Shown: one piece after another, positions 14,181 through 21,939 of the stretch
Position numbering within the stretch: position 1 is the stretch's first letter
Layout of the letters: each line of letters starts with the position of its first letter
From: Bifidobacterium breve
Lineage (GTDB): Bacteria; Actinomycetota; Actinomycetes; Nanopelagicales; Nanopelagicaceae
Reading direction: 5' to 3'
NCBI GenBank assembly: GCA_945869505.1
Contig: CAMBOZ010000011.1
Coordinates: 1 to 27,125 of the forward strand
DNA length: 27,125 nt
Program-made: the position numbers and the translations under genes
Notes under the pieces: generated by a model
Database searches by the model: none
The model's input: only the letters and a program-made list of their open reading frames with translations
Told to the model about the DNA's origin: nothing

Positions 14181-15602
14181 TTATTGAGTTCTCATTCGTG
14201 AGGCCGCTAGCGCTTTACGCCAGGTTTTAAGCCTTTCTTGCCGCTCTGGTTCTGAGATTTTCGGTAGATATTCGTCATATTTAAGTTCAATCTTTTCTAT
14301 ATCCGCAAGTGTTGCAAGGCCAGCACCGAGTGCGGCAACCATTGCAGCACCGAAAGCAGATAGTTCAAGGAGTTGTGAAGATTTAATCTTCTTGCCAGTT
14401 AGATCTGCCAGCATCTGCATCAAATACTTATTTCGTGCGCCGCCGCCATCTGCGTATAGAGAGGTAATTTGGATATTTGATTTAGCAAAATCTTCTAGAA
14501 CATCATTTATTTGTGCTGCTGTTGATCTCAGTGCTGCAGCTGCTAGGTCTGCTCGGCTAGATCCGCGGGTAAGTCCAGCGATTATTCCGGTGGCTTCGCG
14601 ATCCCACCAAGGTGCCCCTAAACCGTTAAAGGCAGGAACGATTTCAACCTGCTGCGTAGATTCTGGTGCTAACTGGGCTAGTTCATCTGGCGTTGTCCCG
14701 AGCAACTCTGCCAACCAAACAAGTGTGGATCCGGTTGAAAGAATATTTGCTTCGGCTGCTCTAGTTATTTCTCCATTGACTTGCCAAGCAATTGTCTGTG
14801 GTTTGCTTTCGGTCAATCCCATAAGAGATGTTCCTGTGCCAAAAGTTGCCTTGAAGTTGCCGGCTTTCCAGCCTTGGTGTGCAAAGAGCGCAGCGTGCGA
14901 ATCTCCCATAATCCCTGAAAGCGGTACATCGTTGGTCAAACCGAGTGCTTGCATATTGGTACAGATGTGTTTTTCATCAGATGCGCACACACGAGGTAGC
15001 TGCGATTGATCTATATTAAATATAGAAAGTAACTCAGTACTCCATTGCCCGCTTTGAAGATCTAGTAACTGAGTACGGCTGGCGCTTCCTGTTTCAACAA
15101 TGTGGCCTGCACCAAGTTTGAAGGCAATCCAGGAATCAATAGTTCCAATACAGATTGCGTTCCTATCGAAAGAATTGTTCTCAAATAACCATTGGGCTTT
15201 TAGCGCCGAGAACATTGGGTCTAGCTCAAGTCCGCTTATTGATCTTACTTTTTCAGCGCTTTTCGCTTGTTTTTCAGCCAAATCTGAGGCCCGGCGATCT
15301 TGCCAAGTGATTACGTTGGTCAGCGCTTTCCCGGTTTTTGCATCCCATAGAAGTACTGATTCGCGTTGAATGCTTAAACCAACGGCAGAAATGTTATGCA
15401 GACCAGTTATCTCTTTACTGGCCATAACAACTGATTGCCAGATTTCTTCTGGATCTTGTTCCACCCAACCGCTTTGCGGGAAAGTTGTTGCAATCTTAAC
15501 TTCGGCTTGAGCTAGTACGTGGCCTTTAACATCAATTGCAAGCGCTTTGGTGGAGCCACTACCTTGATCAATCGCTAAAACTATTGGCGCGTTATCTGCC
15601 AT
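14181..15602 (-). CDS. FGGY-family carbohydrate kinase
   Basis: A 473-residue ATP-dependent sugar/polyol kinase. It begins VLAIDQGSGSTKALAID (phosphate-1 motif) and carries WVEQDPEEIW, then ITWQDRRA, the region GTIDSWIAFKL, and the second ATPase-fold motif FGTGTSL; the final third has DGGGARN and the adenosine-site segment. The N-terminal half is strikingly glycerol-kinase-like (WVEQDP, SIQRES, GLELDPMFSALKAQWL). Glycerol, xylulose, erythritol or apulose are all possible substrates. Its neighbours, an aldose isomerase and both transketolase halves, argue for a ketose and not glycerol. Its start overlaps the end of the transketolase C-half by 11 nt, so translation is probably coupled. Confidence 0.88.
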   Translation of the reverse strand: MADNAPIVLAIDQGSGSTKALAIDVKGHVLAQAEVKIATTFPQSGWVEQDPEEIWQSVVMASKEITGLHNISAVGLSIQRESVLLWDAKTGKALTNVITWQDRRASDLAEKQAKSAEKVRSISGLELDPMFSALKAQWLFENNSFDRNAICIGTIDSWIAFKLGAGHIVETGSASRTQLLDLQSGQWSTELLSIFNIDQSQLPRVCASDEKHICTNMQALGLTNDVPLSGIMGDSHAALFAHQGWKAGNFKATFGTGTSLMGLTESKPQTIAWQVNGEITRAAEANILSTGSTLVWLAELLGTTPDELAQLAPESTQQVEIVPAFNGLGAPWWDREATGIIAGLTRGSSRADLAAAALRSTAAQINDVLEDFAKSNIQITSLYADGGGARNKYLMQMLADLTGKKIKSSQLLELSAFGAAMVAALGAGLATLADIEKIELKYDEYLPKISEPERQERLKTWRKALAASRMRTQ

Positions 15603-16545
15603 TTTTCAAAAGTTCTCGCGCTTGGGCGGCGATGGCATCTGCGGTAAGGCCAAAATGTTCTAGTAAATAAGAAGCAGATCCAGTCGGCGCAAATGAATCA
15701 ATTCCCATTAACTTCATTGGCACAGGGTGGTTTTGCACGATGAATTCGGCGATCGCACCACCGACACCTCCGCGCGTTACTGATTCTTCTGCGGTAATAA
15801 TCGCCTTAGTTTCTTTTGCTGCCTCCAGGATTTCTGCAGTATCAAGTGGCGAAACAGTTGATAAATTAATTACGCGAGCTGAGATTCCTTCGCTCTTTAA
15901 GAGTTGAGAAGCGGCAACTGCGCGCGAAACTAAAGTACCTGTTGCAATAATTGTTAAGTCGCTGCCATCAATTATGCGCATCGCTTTATTGGGAACAAAT
16001 GCTGGACTCTGGCCTTGTGAAACTGACGGAACTTTAAAGCGGCCGATACGCATAAAGACTGGGCCTGGTGTCTTAGCCGCCCAGCGAACAGCGCCTTCTG
16101 TTTGTGCTTCATCTGCTGGCAATACGATCGGAAGTGAATCAAGGGCGCGCATCCAAGCAATATCTTCAATTGAGTGATGTGTTGGACCCAATTCACCGTA
16201 GGAAATACCGGGGCTCATGCCGCAGAGTTTTACATTGGTATTTGTGTAAACCACATCAGCTTTAATTTGTTCTAGCGCGCGGCCCGTTAAAAACGGCGCT
16301 GCGGCGCATACAAAAGGGGTAAATCCAGCGTTTGCTAGGCCTGCGGCAACGCCAACCATGTTCTGTTCTGCGATTCCGACATCGATCAAACGATCTGGAA
16401 AGAGATCACGGAATTCGCCTAAATTGCTTGATCCAACTGAGTCGTTGCAGACAACAACAATTTTTGGATCTTGCGTTGCCAAGTCAATTAGAGTTTTGGC
16501 AAAGATAACTCGATTATCAAATTCTTCCAATTTATCTGTACTCAT
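15592..16545 (-). CDS. Transketolase, C-terminal subunit (split transketolase)
   Basis: A 317-residue protein covering the pyrimidine-binding and C-terminal domains. IDVGIAEQNMVGVAAGLA carries the catalytic Glu of GIAEQ that activates thiamine diphosphate. Also visible are GPTHHSIEDIAWMR, PVFMRIGR and a C-terminal transketolase_C domain ending SVTRGGVGGAIAEF and GIDSFAPTGSA. Alone it is inactive; it pairs with the N-subunit encoded just upstream to move two-carbon units between sugar phosphates. Gene order N-half then C-half, with a 4-nt ATGA overlap, is typical for split transketolases. In apiose use, AptA/AptB have this form. It is about half the length of a housekeeping transketolase (about 650-700 for the whole). 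Confidence 0.93.
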   Translation of the reverse strand: MSTDKLEEFDNRVIFAKTLIDLATQDPKIVVVCNDSVGSSNLGEFRDLFPDRLIDVGIAEQNMVGVAAGLANAGFTPFVCAAAPFLTGRALEQIKADVVYTNTNVKLCGMSPGISYGELGPTHHSIEDIAWMRALDSLPIVLPADEAQTEGAVRWAAKTPGPVFMRIGRFKVPSVSQGQSPAFVPNKAMRIIDGSDLTIIATGTLVSRAVAASQLLKSEGISARVINLSTVSPLDTAEILEAAKETKAIITAEESVTRGGVGGAIAEFIVQNHPVPMKLMGIDSFAPTGSASYLLEHFGLTADAIAAQARELLKNGR

Positions 16546-17354
16546 TGCTTACCTACTTGTTCAAGCGCTGCTTCATATTGTTCAGTCGATGGAACTTTAT
16601 GGTGCCACTCGGCCTTACCTTCCATAAAATCTACGCCTTTACCTTTTGTGGTCTGTGCGATGATCACACGCGGCTTGGTCTGCGGATCAGTAAAAGCTTT
16701 AAGCAAGGCCGCGTGATCATGGCCATCTAGAACCACAACTTCCCAACCAAAAGATTCAAATTTCTTATCCAGCGGATCTAGTTCGTTTGTCTTTGATGTG
16801 GGGCTGCCTTGTTGGAAACCGTTGCGATCAACAACAGCGATTAAATTTGTGAGTTTGCGATGGCCGGCAAACATCGCAGCTTCCCAGTTGCTTCCTTCTT
16901 GTAATTCGCCATCACCCATAATTACAAATGAGCGGCTGCCGTTCTTAGCCAATAGCGCACCGATGGCGGTGCCGACTGCAATTGGAAAACCATGTCCGAG
17001 CGGTCCGGTATTTGATTCGACGCCAGCAACTTTATTGCGGTTTGGGTGGCCATTTAATTTACTTAAAGGCTGTGCGAAAGTTTTTAGATCTTCAACTGGA
17101 AAGAAGCCACGAAGTGCAAGAGTTGAATAAAGCGCAACCGCGGCATGGCCTTTACTTAGAATAATTCGATCGCGATCAGCCTTGTTTGGTTCTTTCGGAT
17201 CTACGTTAAGAACTGCGCCAAAGAGTGTTGCCAAAATATCTGTGACGGAAAAATCTCCACCGATATGGCCCATTCCGGCGCCTTTGATGGTGTGAAGGAT
17301 TTGTATGCGGATTTCTCGCGCTAAATCAGCAATTTCCCGCGTACTCATCGTCAT
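16542..17354 (-). CDS. Transketolase, N-terminal subunit (split transketolase)
   Basis: A 270-residue protein holding the thiamine-diphosphate pyrophosphate-binding domain. GHIGGDFSVTDIL and SKGHAA supply conserved His residues, and GDGELQEGSNWEAAMFAGHR followed by NLIAVVDRN is the GDG(X)nN metal/ThDP motif. The C-terminus has TTKGKGVDFMEGKAEWHHK. With the C-subunit it makes the active enzyme. It starts 22 nt after the endonuclease-family gene. Two Mets are close together (17354 and 17348); the first has AAGG only 4 nt upstream. TAGAGT nearby could be a local -10, so the cassette may be read both from this point and from the upstream gene. Confidence 0.93.
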   Translation of the reverse strand: MTMSTREIADLAREIRIQILHTIKGAGMGHIGGDFSVTDILATLFGAVLNVDPKEPNKADRDRIILSKGHAAVALYSTLALRGFFPVEDLKTFAQPLSKLNGHPNRNKVAGVESNTGPLGHGFPIAVGTAIGALLAKNGSRSFVIMGDGELQEGSNWEAAMFAGHRKLTNLIAVVDRNGFQQGSPTSKTNELDPLDKKFESFGWEVVVLDGHDHAALLKAFTDPQTKPRVIIAQTTKGKGVDFMEGKAEWHHKVPSTEQYEAALEQVGKQ

Positions 17355-17376
17355 AGTGCCTTAACTCTATGGGTAA

Positions 17377-18681
17377 TTACGCTCTCGTCAAGCGCCTTTT
17401 AATTCGCCAAAGAATTAACGCTAGTAACGCTATCCCGACCCATTGCCAGAATGAAATTGGAAATGGTTTATGTGATGGCAGATCGGGGCTTTCAATAGAT
17501 GAAGTTTCAGTGATTGTAAATTCTGCAAATACACCTGCGTGATCTGTGGCATATGGTGCTTTATATCCAAAGATTTGCGAGGTTGTTACATCAATTCCAT
17601 TTTTTGTAAATATGTAATCTAGGCGATCAGTAAATCCATATTCATTACCCATTGCTTGTCCAGCTTTTAGTCGATCTGGATCTGGACCAGTTAAGAGCGC
17701 ATCCATTCCCCACGTGTAAGTAGTTGGATCACTTGCATCGGGTCCAGCATCGTTAAATCCTGCATCTTGCATTAAGCGGTATGCGTTGCACTTACTGTCG
17801 CCTGCCGGACATTCTTCACTTGCTGTTGGTTGCAAACCTGGATTAGCTGCATTTGCCGGACGCGGATCACGTGGATCAGAATTGAAATCACCAATAATCA
17901 CCAACGGCATCTTCGTTTCTTTTACATCGGTTATCAATTGTGTTGCTTGTTTTGCTGCGTTTGGCATTTTATTTTCATCCCAGATTGATTCGAGGTGAGT
18001 TGTAATGAATCTGACTGGGGTTCCAGAAATCTTAATATCGGCCCAGGTATAACCGCGATAGATTGTCATAATAGTTGGCACAATGCTGTAACTGGCTTCG
18101 TACTCTGTATTGCCAACTTTAATTACTTGATCTGATAAAGATTTCTTAATCGCAAGCCCATCGCCTATTTGAAAACCACAGGCTGCTTGGTCTTGACCAA
18201 ATATCTTCTGAAAGCGCTCTGGGTCTTTAACCATAGTCAAAAATGGAATCGGGTTTATTGAATAGCCCGGATTGAAGGCGGTGGTGCCATTTTTGCTCGC
18301 CAAAACATACTCGCCTCCGAGTGCTTCCAAGAGCTGATCGGTGAAGTTAAATACTTCGGTTTTCTTGCTCCAGGCGTTCTTTTTGCAATACCAAATGGTG
18401 GCCTCCTGTAAGCCGATTACATCAGGTTGATATTTTTTGATTTCTGCGGCTAAGGCAATGGAGCGTTTTGAGAAATCATTTTTATTTACTTGATCCCACA
18501 TAAATTGTGCGGCAGCTGGCATATTCGGAATCAATTCGAGGGCGACCCCGACATCGGCACCTAGATAGATATTGCGGGACATAACGGTCACCGTTGGTTC
18601 CGCAGAATTAGCTGAGGGAATAATCAAAATAGATGAAATTAATGAGGCGAATAGCCCAGCAATCACCCCTCGTAATTTCAT
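17377..18681 (-). CDS. Secreted, membrane-anchored endonuclease/exonuclease/phosphatase-family enzyme
   Basis: A 434-residue protein with a Sec signal peptide (MKLRGVIAGLF then a hydrophobic core, cleavage near ANSA-E, residue 27) and a C-terminal hydrophobic helix followed by basic IKRRLTRA. It should sit on the outer face of the membrane, held at its C-terminus. The central EEP fold shows SRNIYLG, PDVIGLQEAT (metal Glu), FITTHLES, VIIGDFNSDPRDPRP (Asp/Asn) and ATDHAGVFAEF (Asp-His). Relatives cleave DNA, sphingomyelin, phosphoinositides or other phosphodiesters, so the substrate is open. The start Met at 18681 fits the signal peptide and a CATAAT box; 27 more nt are open upstream. The next gene begins 22 nt downstream. 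Confidence 0.85.
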   Translation of the reverse strand: MKLRGVIAGLFASLISSILIIPSANSAEPTVTVMSRNIYLGADVGVALELIPNMPAAAQFMWDQVNKNDFSKRSIALAAEIKKYQPDVIGLQEATIWYCKKNAWSKKTEVFNFTDQLLEALGGEYVLASKNGTTAFNPGYSINPIPFLTMVKDPERFQKIFGQDQAACGFQIGDGLAIKKSLSDQVIKVGNTEYEASYSIVPTIMTIYRGYTWADIKISGTPVRFITTHLESIWDENKMPNAAKQATQLITDVKETKMPLVIIGDFNSDPRDPRPANAANPGLQPTASEECPAGDSKCNAYRLMQDAGFNDAGPDASDPTTYTWGMDALLTGPDPDRLKAGQAMGNEYGFTDRLDYIFTKNGIDVTTSQIFGYKAPYATDHAGVFAEFTITETSSIESPDLPSHKPFPISFWQWVGIALLALILWRIKRRLTRA

Positions 18682-18687
18682 GGCTTC

Positions 18688-18693
18688 ATTATG
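18688..18693 (-). promoter_or_regulatory. Putative -10 box for the endonuclease-family gene (leaderless)
   Basis: On the minus strand CATAAT (5 of 6 to consensus) ends 6 nt before ATG 18681, with no Shine-Dalgarno, predicting a leaderless message. It directly abuts the -10-like box of the divergent gene. Confidence 0.45.
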
Positions 18694-18699
18694 TACTCT
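18694..18699 (+). promoter_or_regulatory. Putative -10 box for the Xaa-Pro aminopeptidase gene
   Basis: TACTCT fits TANNNT and ends 7 nt before ATG 18707, with no ribosome-binding site. It adjoins the opposing -10-like box at 18688-18693. It is a weaker match than its partner. Confidence 0.35.
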
Positions 18700-18706
18700 T
18701 AGCGAC

Positions 18707-20164
18707 ATGAATGAGAAGGTGGAAGCCCCCGAAGTTAACGATGTGCGATCTTACGATGTTGCGCCCCCTGCGGGTTATGCCGAATTTATGCGCACCGGTT
18801 GGGCGCCTTCAAATCTAGAAGGACTGCAGCCACTTGAAGTGGTGACTTATGCATTTACTCGCCGCCAAGTTTTATCAGCAGCATTTCCAAATCTAAGACT
18901 CGTAATCCCTTCTGGTAATTTCAAGACTCGCTCAAATGACACCGAATATGCATTCCGCCCGCACAGTGCATTTGCTTACTACAGCGGCGTTCAAGGATCA
19001 GATGCAGTTCCAGATTCTGTATTAATTATGGAACCAAGTGAAGCGGGCGGCCACGATTCTTATCTTTATCTGCATCCGCGCTCAACGCGTGAAACAGATG
19101 CTTTTTACACAGATCGTAAATATGGCGAACTCTGGGTGGGCCGTCACTTCACACTTGACGAGGCTAATGCGGTTTATCAGATTCCAACTCGCGATGTTGA
19201 AAAAATTGAAGATTTACTCCGCTTCAGCAAAGAGACGCTGCTGATTCGTGGTGAAGATGCGTTGATGGATAAATTGATTTCAGTTCACGCACGTGAGGCG
19301 GAGTTCCAAACATTTACATCAGAACAACGTTTGGCAAAAGATGTTTACGAAATTGGCCAATTGCAGGCGGCAGTTGATGCCACCGGTCGCGGTTTCAGCG
19401 ATGTAATTGCAGCGCTTCCTGCTGCATCTGAGCATCCACGTGGTGAGCGAATTGTGGAAGGCGCATTCTTTGGACGCGCCCGCCTTGAAGGAAACGACAT
19501 TGGCTACACAACTATCGCTGCTGCCGGTGCGCATGCCTGCGTACTCCATTGGATTCGTAACGATGGCGCAGTTCGCAACGGTGAGTTGTTGCTCCTTGAT
19601 GCTGGCGTTGAAATGGATTCGTATTACACAGCAGATATAACTCGCACTCTGCCGGTAAATGGAAAGTTCACACCTGCACAGCGCGCTTTATATATGTTGG
19701 TTTATGAGGCACAACTTGCTGGTTTTGCCGCCGTGAAACCTGGAGTTCCGTTTCTAGACATTAACCGTGCAGCGCAACGCGTTCTTGCTGAAGGTTTAGC
19801 AAACATGGGCGTGTTAACAATCAGTGCAGAGGAATCTATGAAGCCAGAAGTTGGTCTTCATCGCAGATGGACTTTGCATGGAGTAAGCCATCACCTCGGA
19901 CTTGATGTTCACGATTGCGAACATGCCCGACAGGATATGTATCGCGAAGGAATTTTGCGCGAAGGAATGGTTTTAACTGTTGAGCCGGGTCTTTATATCC
20001 AACCCGATGATGAACTATTTGCACCCGAGTATCGCGGGATCGGTATCCGCATCGAAGATGATGTCGTTGTTACCGCCGATGGATATCGCAATTTAAGTGA
20101 GAATATTCCGCGCCATCCTGATGCGATAGAAGAGTGGATGAAAGCAGTCCAACAACCGCGATAA
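18707..20164 (+). CDS. pepP: Xaa-Pro aminopeptidase (PepP-type M24B metallopeptidase)
   Basis: A 485-residue cytoplasmic enzyme that releases an N-terminal residue preceding proline from peptides. The N-terminal AMP_N domain includes DTEYAFRPHSAFAYYSG (78-94). The pita-bread M24 domain has all five metal ligands: Asp298 (LLLDAGVE), Asp310 (YTADITRT), His395 (HGVSHHLGLDVHD), Glu426 (LTVEPGLY) and Glu450 (GIRIEDD). Length fits actinobacterial PepP. The frame is open back to 18572, but that part overlaps the divergent gene and is unrelated to PepP; the ATG at 18707 is used, 25 nt from the opposite gene's start. It probably helps recycle peptides and has no clear link to the ABC exporter that follows. 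Confidence 0.94.
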   Translation: MNEKVEAPEVNDVRSYDVAPPAGYAEFMRTGWAPSNLEGLQPLEVVTYAFTRRQVLSAAFPNLRLVIPSGNFKTRSNDTEYAFRPHSAFAYYSGVQGSDAVPDSVLIMEPSEAGGHDSYLYLHPRSTRETDAFYTDRKYGELWVGRHFTLDEANAVYQIPTRDVEKIEDLLRFSKETLLIRGEDALMDKLISVHAREAEFQTFTSEQRLAKDVYEIGQLQAAVDATGRGFSDVIAALPAASEHPRGERIVEGAFFGRARLEGNDIGYTTIAAAGAHACVLHWIRNDGAVRNGELLLLDAGVEMDSYYTADITRTLPVNGKFTPAQRALYMLVYEAQLAGFAAVKPGVPFLDINRAAQRVLAEGLANMGVLTISAEESMKPEVGLHRRWTLHGVSHHLGLDVHDCEHARQDMYREGILREGMVLTVEPGLYIQPDDELFAPEYRGIGIRIEDDVVVTADGYRNLSENIPRHPDAIEEWMKAVQQPR

Positions 20165-20167
20165 GAT
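20162..20167 (+). promoter_or_regulatory. Putative -10 box overlapping the pepP stop (leaderless ABC ATPase message)
   Basis: TAAGAT includes the pepP stop codon TAA and ends exactly 6 nt before ATG 20174. It would give a leaderless transcript for the exporter. A -35 box is not evident. Confidence 0.4.
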
Positions 20168-20173
20168 TGGATA

Positions 20174-21100
20174 ATGAGCCAATCACTAATTCACGCTCGC
20201 GGATTAACAAAAAAGTTCGGTGACTTCACCGCCGTTGCCGGGATCGATTTCGACGTTGTTAAAGGCGAATCCTTTGGGCTGCTAGGACCTAACGGCGCTG
20301 GAAAATCAACTGCAATGCGCATGATTGGCGCCACCTCACAGCGCACTTCAGGTGATCTAACTATTTTGGATAAAGACCCAGAGCTTTTTGGTCCACAAAT
20401 TCGCGCCCACCTTGGTGTTGTTCCGCAACAAGATAATTTAGATAACCACTTAAGTGTCACGGAAAATCTCTACATTTACGGTCGCTACTTCGGACTAAGC
20501 CGTGGATTTCTTAAAGGCAAAATCGAAGAACTTTTAACTTTTGCTCAACTTGAAGAAAAGCGCAATGCCAAAGTTGAATCGCTAAGCGGTGGCATGAAGC
20601 GTCGCCTCACAATTGCTCGGGCACTTGTTAGCGAACCTGAGATTTTGATGCTTGATGAACCAACTACGGGATTAGATCCGCAAGCGCGTCATATCTTGTG
20701 GGATCGACTATTCAGGCTAAAAGAAGATGGTGTGACGCTACTTATTACAACCCACTTTATGGACGAAGCAGAACAACTCTGTGATCGCCTAGTAGTTATG
20801 GACAAAGGCGCAATTATGGCTGAGGGAAGTCCGGCACAACTTATTAAAGATTATTCAACAAAAGAAGTTCTTGAAGTGCGCTTTGGGTCAGAAAGAAATT
20901 CACAAATTGCAGAAGAGTTGCGCCAATTGTGTGACCGCATAGAAGAACTTCCTGATCGCATCTTGATGTATACCGAAGATGGCGAAGAGTTATTGGAACG
21001 TGTTTATAAAAAAGGATTCCATCCAAAGACTTCCCTTGTGCGCCGCAGCTCACTTGAAGATGTATTTCTGCGCCTGACTGGAAGAACGTTGATCGATTGA
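20174..21100 (+). CDS. ABC-2-type exporter ATP-binding protein (DrrA/NodI-like)
   Basis: A 308-residue ATPase. Walker A is GLLGPNGAGKST, the Q-loop GVVPQQDNLD, the signature LSGGMKRRL, Walker B ILMLDEPTTGLDP and the switch His ITTHFMDEAEQL. A C-terminal extension of about 80 residues follows, as in DrrA/NodI subgroups. It energises export through two different permeases encoded directly downstream; the ATPase stop overlaps the first permease start (TGATG). The transported compound (lipid, drug or polysaccharide) is unknown. It starts 9 nt after pepP, which would normally suggest read-through, but the exact -10 spacing upstream hints at its own promoter. Confidence 0.93.
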   Translation: MSQSLIHARGLTKKFGDFTAVAGIDFDVVKGESFGLLGPNGAGKSTAMRMIGATSQRTSGDLTILDKDPELFGPQIRAHLGVVPQQDNLDNHLSVTENLYIYGRYFGLSRGFLKGKIEELLTFAQLEEKRNAKVESLSGGMKRRLTIARALVSEPEILMLDEPTTGLDPQARHILWDRLFRLKEDGVTLLITTHFMDEAEQLCDRLVVMDKGAIMAEGSPAQLIKDYSTKEVLEVRFGSERNSQIAEELRQLCDRIEELPDRILMYTEDGEELLERVYKKGFHPKTSLVRRSSLEDVFLRLTGRTLID

Positions 21101-21939
21101 TGAGCGCTTTCCAAACCAGACAAGGTTCGCTAAAAATTGTCGACGCCGCAAAAGTGGCGGCGCGCGGTGCACTATTTGTAACCGAAGCTCGTTTAAGAAA
21201 TATGGTCAAATGGGTCTGGTTGATCGTCGCGATCGCTATCGCTAATCCAGTTCTATATCTAGTTTCAATTGGGCTTGGCCTTGGTTCATTTATAGATAAA
21301 AACGCGGGTGCAGTTGGCGTTGATGGCGTCTCGTACTTAACCTTTCTTGCTCCGGCACTTTTAGCAACCGCTGCAATTCAAGGAGCGATGGATGAGAGCG
21401 TTTTCCCAACTTTAGAAGGTTTCAAGTGGAATAAAACTTTCTTCTCAATGAATGCAACTCCGTTGAGTGGAAACCAAATTGCAATGGGTGTGTTCTTTAA
21501 CAGCCTGATCCGAACAATCTTTACCGCTGTTTTATATTGGTTGGTAATGCTCGCATTCGGGGTTCTTGATTCTCCCCGCGCATGGCTTGCAATCTTTACC
21601 GCGGTAATGGCCGGAGCGGCCTTCGGAGCTTTTATGCAAGCTCTGGCGGGCTTTCTTGAAAATGAGAATGTCTTTTTCACTGTTGTTCAACGTTTCGTAA
21701 TTATGCCGCTCTTTTTATTCTCCGGAACTTTCTATCCGCTAACTAATATGCCGATATACCTGCAGTGGATCGGCTGGGTGTCACCGCTCTGGCACGCTAC
21801 TGAACTAGGGCGCTGGTTAACCTACGGATCTGAGATTTCCACTTCAATGCTCGTTCTTCACTTTACCTTTTTAAACGCAATCTTCATTTTTGGTTTAATT
21901 GCTTCGCGCCGAATCTTTACTAAGAGATTGGCTAAATAA
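21100..21939 (+). CDS. ABC-2-type exporter permease, first subunit
   Basis: A 279-residue membrane protein with six predicted helices. The ABC-2 hallmarks are the YLTFLAPALLATAAIQGAM segment after the first helix pair and the FVIMPLFLFSGTFYPLTNMP motif before the last loop. The remainder is typical of the NodJ/DrrB permease family. It pairs with the second permease as a heterodimer around the ATPase. ATG 21100 overlaps the ATPase stop by 1 nt; a TTG in frame 3 nt earlier is less likely. It ends by sharing TAATG with the next gene. The soluble N-terminus of about 40 residues has a basic patch near the first helix. Confidence 0.92.
   Translation: MSAFQTRQGSLKIVDAAKVAARGALFVTEARLRNMVKWVWLIVAIAIANPVLYLVSIGLGLGSFIDKNAGAVGVDGVSYLTFLAPALLATAAIQGAMDESVFPTLEGFKWNKTFFSMNATPLSGNQIAMGVFFNSLIRTIFTAVLYWLVMLAFGVLDSPRAWLAIFTAVMAGAAFGAFMQALAGFLENENVFFTVVQRFVIMPLFLFSGTFYPLTNMPIYLQWIGWVSPLWHATELGRWLTYGSEISTSMLVLHFTFLNAIFIFGLIASRRIFTKRLAK

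Noticed and set aside
14160..14183. Direct repeat AGCCTTT between kinase and isomerase genes
   Set aside because: A 7-mer repeated twice in a short spacer is easily due to chance and has no dyad or known site character.
14392..15009. 205-residue plus-strand frame opposite the FGGY kinase
   Set aside because: Antisense shadow of a well-supported kinase with full motifs; its own sequence shows no recognisable domain and is rich in Ser/Pro/Ala, as such shadows are.
20165..20173. pepP and the ABC exporter as one operon
   Set aside because: The 9-nt gap would allow it, but the roles are unrelated and a -10-like box overlaps the pepP stop; left undecided and not listed as an operon.
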